This document shows, in pieces, positions 62,873 through 64,000 of a DNA stretch of 64,000 nucleotides; within the stretch, counting starts at the first letter, position 1; the number at the start of each line of letters is the position of its first letter. The notes beneath the pieces were generated by a model that saw only the letters and a list, made by a program, of their open reading frames with translations, was not told where the DNA came from and searched no databases. The DNA comes from an uncultured Propionivibrio sp. (lineage in GTDB: Bacteria; Pseudomonadota; Gammaproteobacteria; Burkholderiales; Rhodocyclaceae): positions 124,001 to 188,000 of the forward strand of contig NZ_OY762657.1 in assembly GCF_963666255.1 (NCBI RefSeq), written 5' to 3'. Made by a program: the position numbers and the translations under genes.

Positions 62873-63412
62873 ATGAGTAACTCCTCTTTGCGCCAGACAG
62901 GAAGCCTGCTACCCGGCCACGAAGACCCCATAACGCAGCGCTTGCTGGTTCCGGTCAAAAACAAGGGCGACTTGAGCCAGGTCATTACCTATGCCATACG
63001 TCGTCGCGCCGAAGGAATGCGCGTTGTCGTTGCCTTCCTGCACGTCGACGAATCACCGATAGTGCCATTGCCCCATGGCGATCGTTCGCGAAGCCAGAAC
63101 TCAGAGGAGCGCAATTCCATCGAGATATTTGGAAATGGAATTCAGATGCTGGAAGGTCTCGACATCCAGTACTTAACTTACTGTCGTTCGGGTTCAGTCG
63201 TCTTTTCAATTCTTGATAGTGCAGAGCAATTGGCGTGTCACGAAATTGTCGTGCCGGCACCTGGGCGATTGCATTTTCGCTGCTTGTCCCGGAATATTGT
63301 TTCTGCACTGCTGGATCGACAGCGTTCAATACGCGTGGTGGCAGTAAACAAGCGAGGGATAGAACAGAAACATGCTGCGCGATGGGAGAGCAACGAAATA
63401 GCCGATTACTGA
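62873..63412 (+). CDS. UspA-like universal stress domain protein
   Basis: A 179-residue protein. From residue 22, ITQRLLVPVKNKGDLSQVITYAIRRRAEG followed by VVVAFLHVDES matches the first half of a Usp fold (strand, helix, strand). The canonical ATP-binding G-x2-G-x9-G-S/T is not evident near EIVVPAPGRLHFRCLS, so nucleotide binding may be lost. It is followed after 18 bases by a Kef-type antiporter, a pairing seen where Usp domains regulate cation transport. The SD sequence is weak. Confidence 0.65.
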   Translation: MSNSSLRQTGSLLPGHEDPITQRLLVPVKNKGDLSQVITYAIRRRAEGMRVVVAFLHVDESPIVPLPHGDRSRSQNSEERNSIEIFGNGIQMLEGLDIQYLTYCRSGSVVFSILDSAEQLACHEIVVPAPGRLHFRCLSRNIVSALLDRQRSIRVVAVNKRGIEQKHAARWESNEIADY

Positions 63413-63430
63413 TTAGGAAACGAGCACGCA

Positions 63431-64000
63431 ATGGATCATAATATTTCATTGATCACGACCATTTCTGCCGGCTTCGGGGTTGCTCTTGTTCTCGGCATTG
63501 CCTTTGAGCGGATCAAGATTCCTGCGCTGGTTGGCTATCTGGTTGCCGGCATTATCATCGGTCCGGCAACACCAGGATTCGTCGCCGATGTGCATCTCGC
63601 TTCTCAACTATCGGAAATCGGCGTGATGTTACTGATGTTCGGTGTTGGACTGCATTTCTCCCTCAACGATCTGCTGGCCGTCAAGCGTATTGCGCTCCCT
63701 GGCGCGGTGGTACAGATGGCGATGGCCACGGTTCTAGGAATGCTTCTGGCATGGTCATGGGGATGGCATTGGGGTAGTGGTCTGGTTTTCGGAATATCCC
63801 TGTCGTGCGCAAGTACCGTCGTTCTGCTCAAGGCTCTTGAATCGAGAAACGAGGTCGAGACGATGAATGGGCGGATAGCCGTCGGCTGGCTGGTCGTCGA
63901 AGATCTGGCCTGCGTGCTAGTCCTGGTGTTGCTGCCCCCACTCGTTGGCTTTCTTGGTGGCACAAGCGCAGTTGTCAGCGAAGGCAAGCCGCTGTGGATA
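63431..64000 (+). CDS. Kef-type cation/proton antiporter, 5' part
   Basis: Starts at ATG 63431 (MDHNISLITTISAGFGVAL) and runs off the right edge, so only the first 190 residues are seen. The CPA2 signatures are clear: IPALVGYLVAGIIIGPATPGF, LSEIGVMLLMFGVGLHFSL and FGISLSCASTVVLLKALE. These inner-membrane proteins exchange K+ or Na+ for H+, often with a C-terminal RCK/TrkA-N domain that lies outside the window. It resembles the YbaL/RosB subgroup. Confidence 0.87.
   Translation, partial: MDHNISLITTISAGFGVALVLGIAFERIKIPALVGYLVAGIIIGPATPGFVADVHLASQLSEIGVMLLMFGVGLHFSLNDLLAVKRIALPGAVVQMAMATVLGMLLAWSWGWHWGSGLVFGISLSCASTVVLLKALESRNEVETMNGRIAVGWLVVEDLACVLVLVLLPPLVGFLGGTSAVVSEGKPLWI

Overview
The window is GC-rich DNA with dense, mostly operonic coding. 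The gene content suggests a betaproteobacterium, possibly of the Rhodocyclales: MSHA-type pseudopilins, a Bug/TctC solute-binding protein, a 4-oxalomesaconate (gallate/protocatechuate 4,5-cleavage) pathway, a DmsAB reductase, DUF2934, a MASE1/FixJ two-component pair and HD-GYP c-di-GMP turnover. The taxonomic call is an inference from content only.

Layout, left to right. 1-4.5 kb: tail of a DUF3343 protein, a Cys-rich unknown, a Cache-type chemoreceptor and an HD-GYP phosphodiesterase. 4.6-7.8 kb: iron alcohol dehydrogenase and SDR, the SDR divergent from a LysR regulator. 7.9-15.1 kb: a minus-strand operon mshQ-C-D-O-P encoding minor pseudopilins and a giant adhesin-like MshQ. 15.6-21.6 kb: an RND efflux operon (pump, adaptor, outer-membrane factor). 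21.6-23.8 kb: a marR-ompA-like-unknown-small membrane protein-HPP operon on the minus strand.

24.0-34.3 kb is the most unusual region, one minus-strand transcription unit. At its 3' end is a 1574-residue RTX protein. Upstream lie two truncated paralogues that share its central module almost identically at DNA level but carry other N-termini; one N-terminus has a phospholipase A2 signature. Small AT-rich membrane or secreted proteins that look like immunity proteins are interspersed. This reads as a polymorphic-toxin array with the variable domain at the N-terminus and the shared secretion body at the C-terminus. The truncated copies are in-frame direct repeats that could recombine new N-termini onto the RTX body.

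34.9-39.2 kb: CoA-binding protein, LysR with an 18-bp operator palindrome next to its Shine-Dalgarno, fabI and three tandem MaoC-fold proteins, followed by a 269-bp nest of inverted repeats. 39.2-42.4 kb: dmsA-dmsB without dmsC. 42.5-49.8 kb: lysR, then galD-ligJ-ligK-tctC-ligI-dctA, converting 2-pyrone-4,6-dicarboxylate to pyruvate and oxaloacetate, plus transport genes. 49.9-51.6 kb: small unknowns and a hemerythrin. 51.6-59.4 kb: a likely phosphate-starvation block with a PlcP-like metallophosphoesterase, two GT4 glycosyltransferases, an alkaline phosphatase, and a DUF3299-ABC transporter unit translationally coupled to the phosphatase. 59.9-64 kb: DUF2934 protein, a small unknown, a FixJ-type regulator with a MASE1 histidine kinase, a UspA-like protein and the start of a Kef-type antiporter cut by the window edge. 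No tRNA, rRNA, CRISPR array or insertion sequence was recognised.
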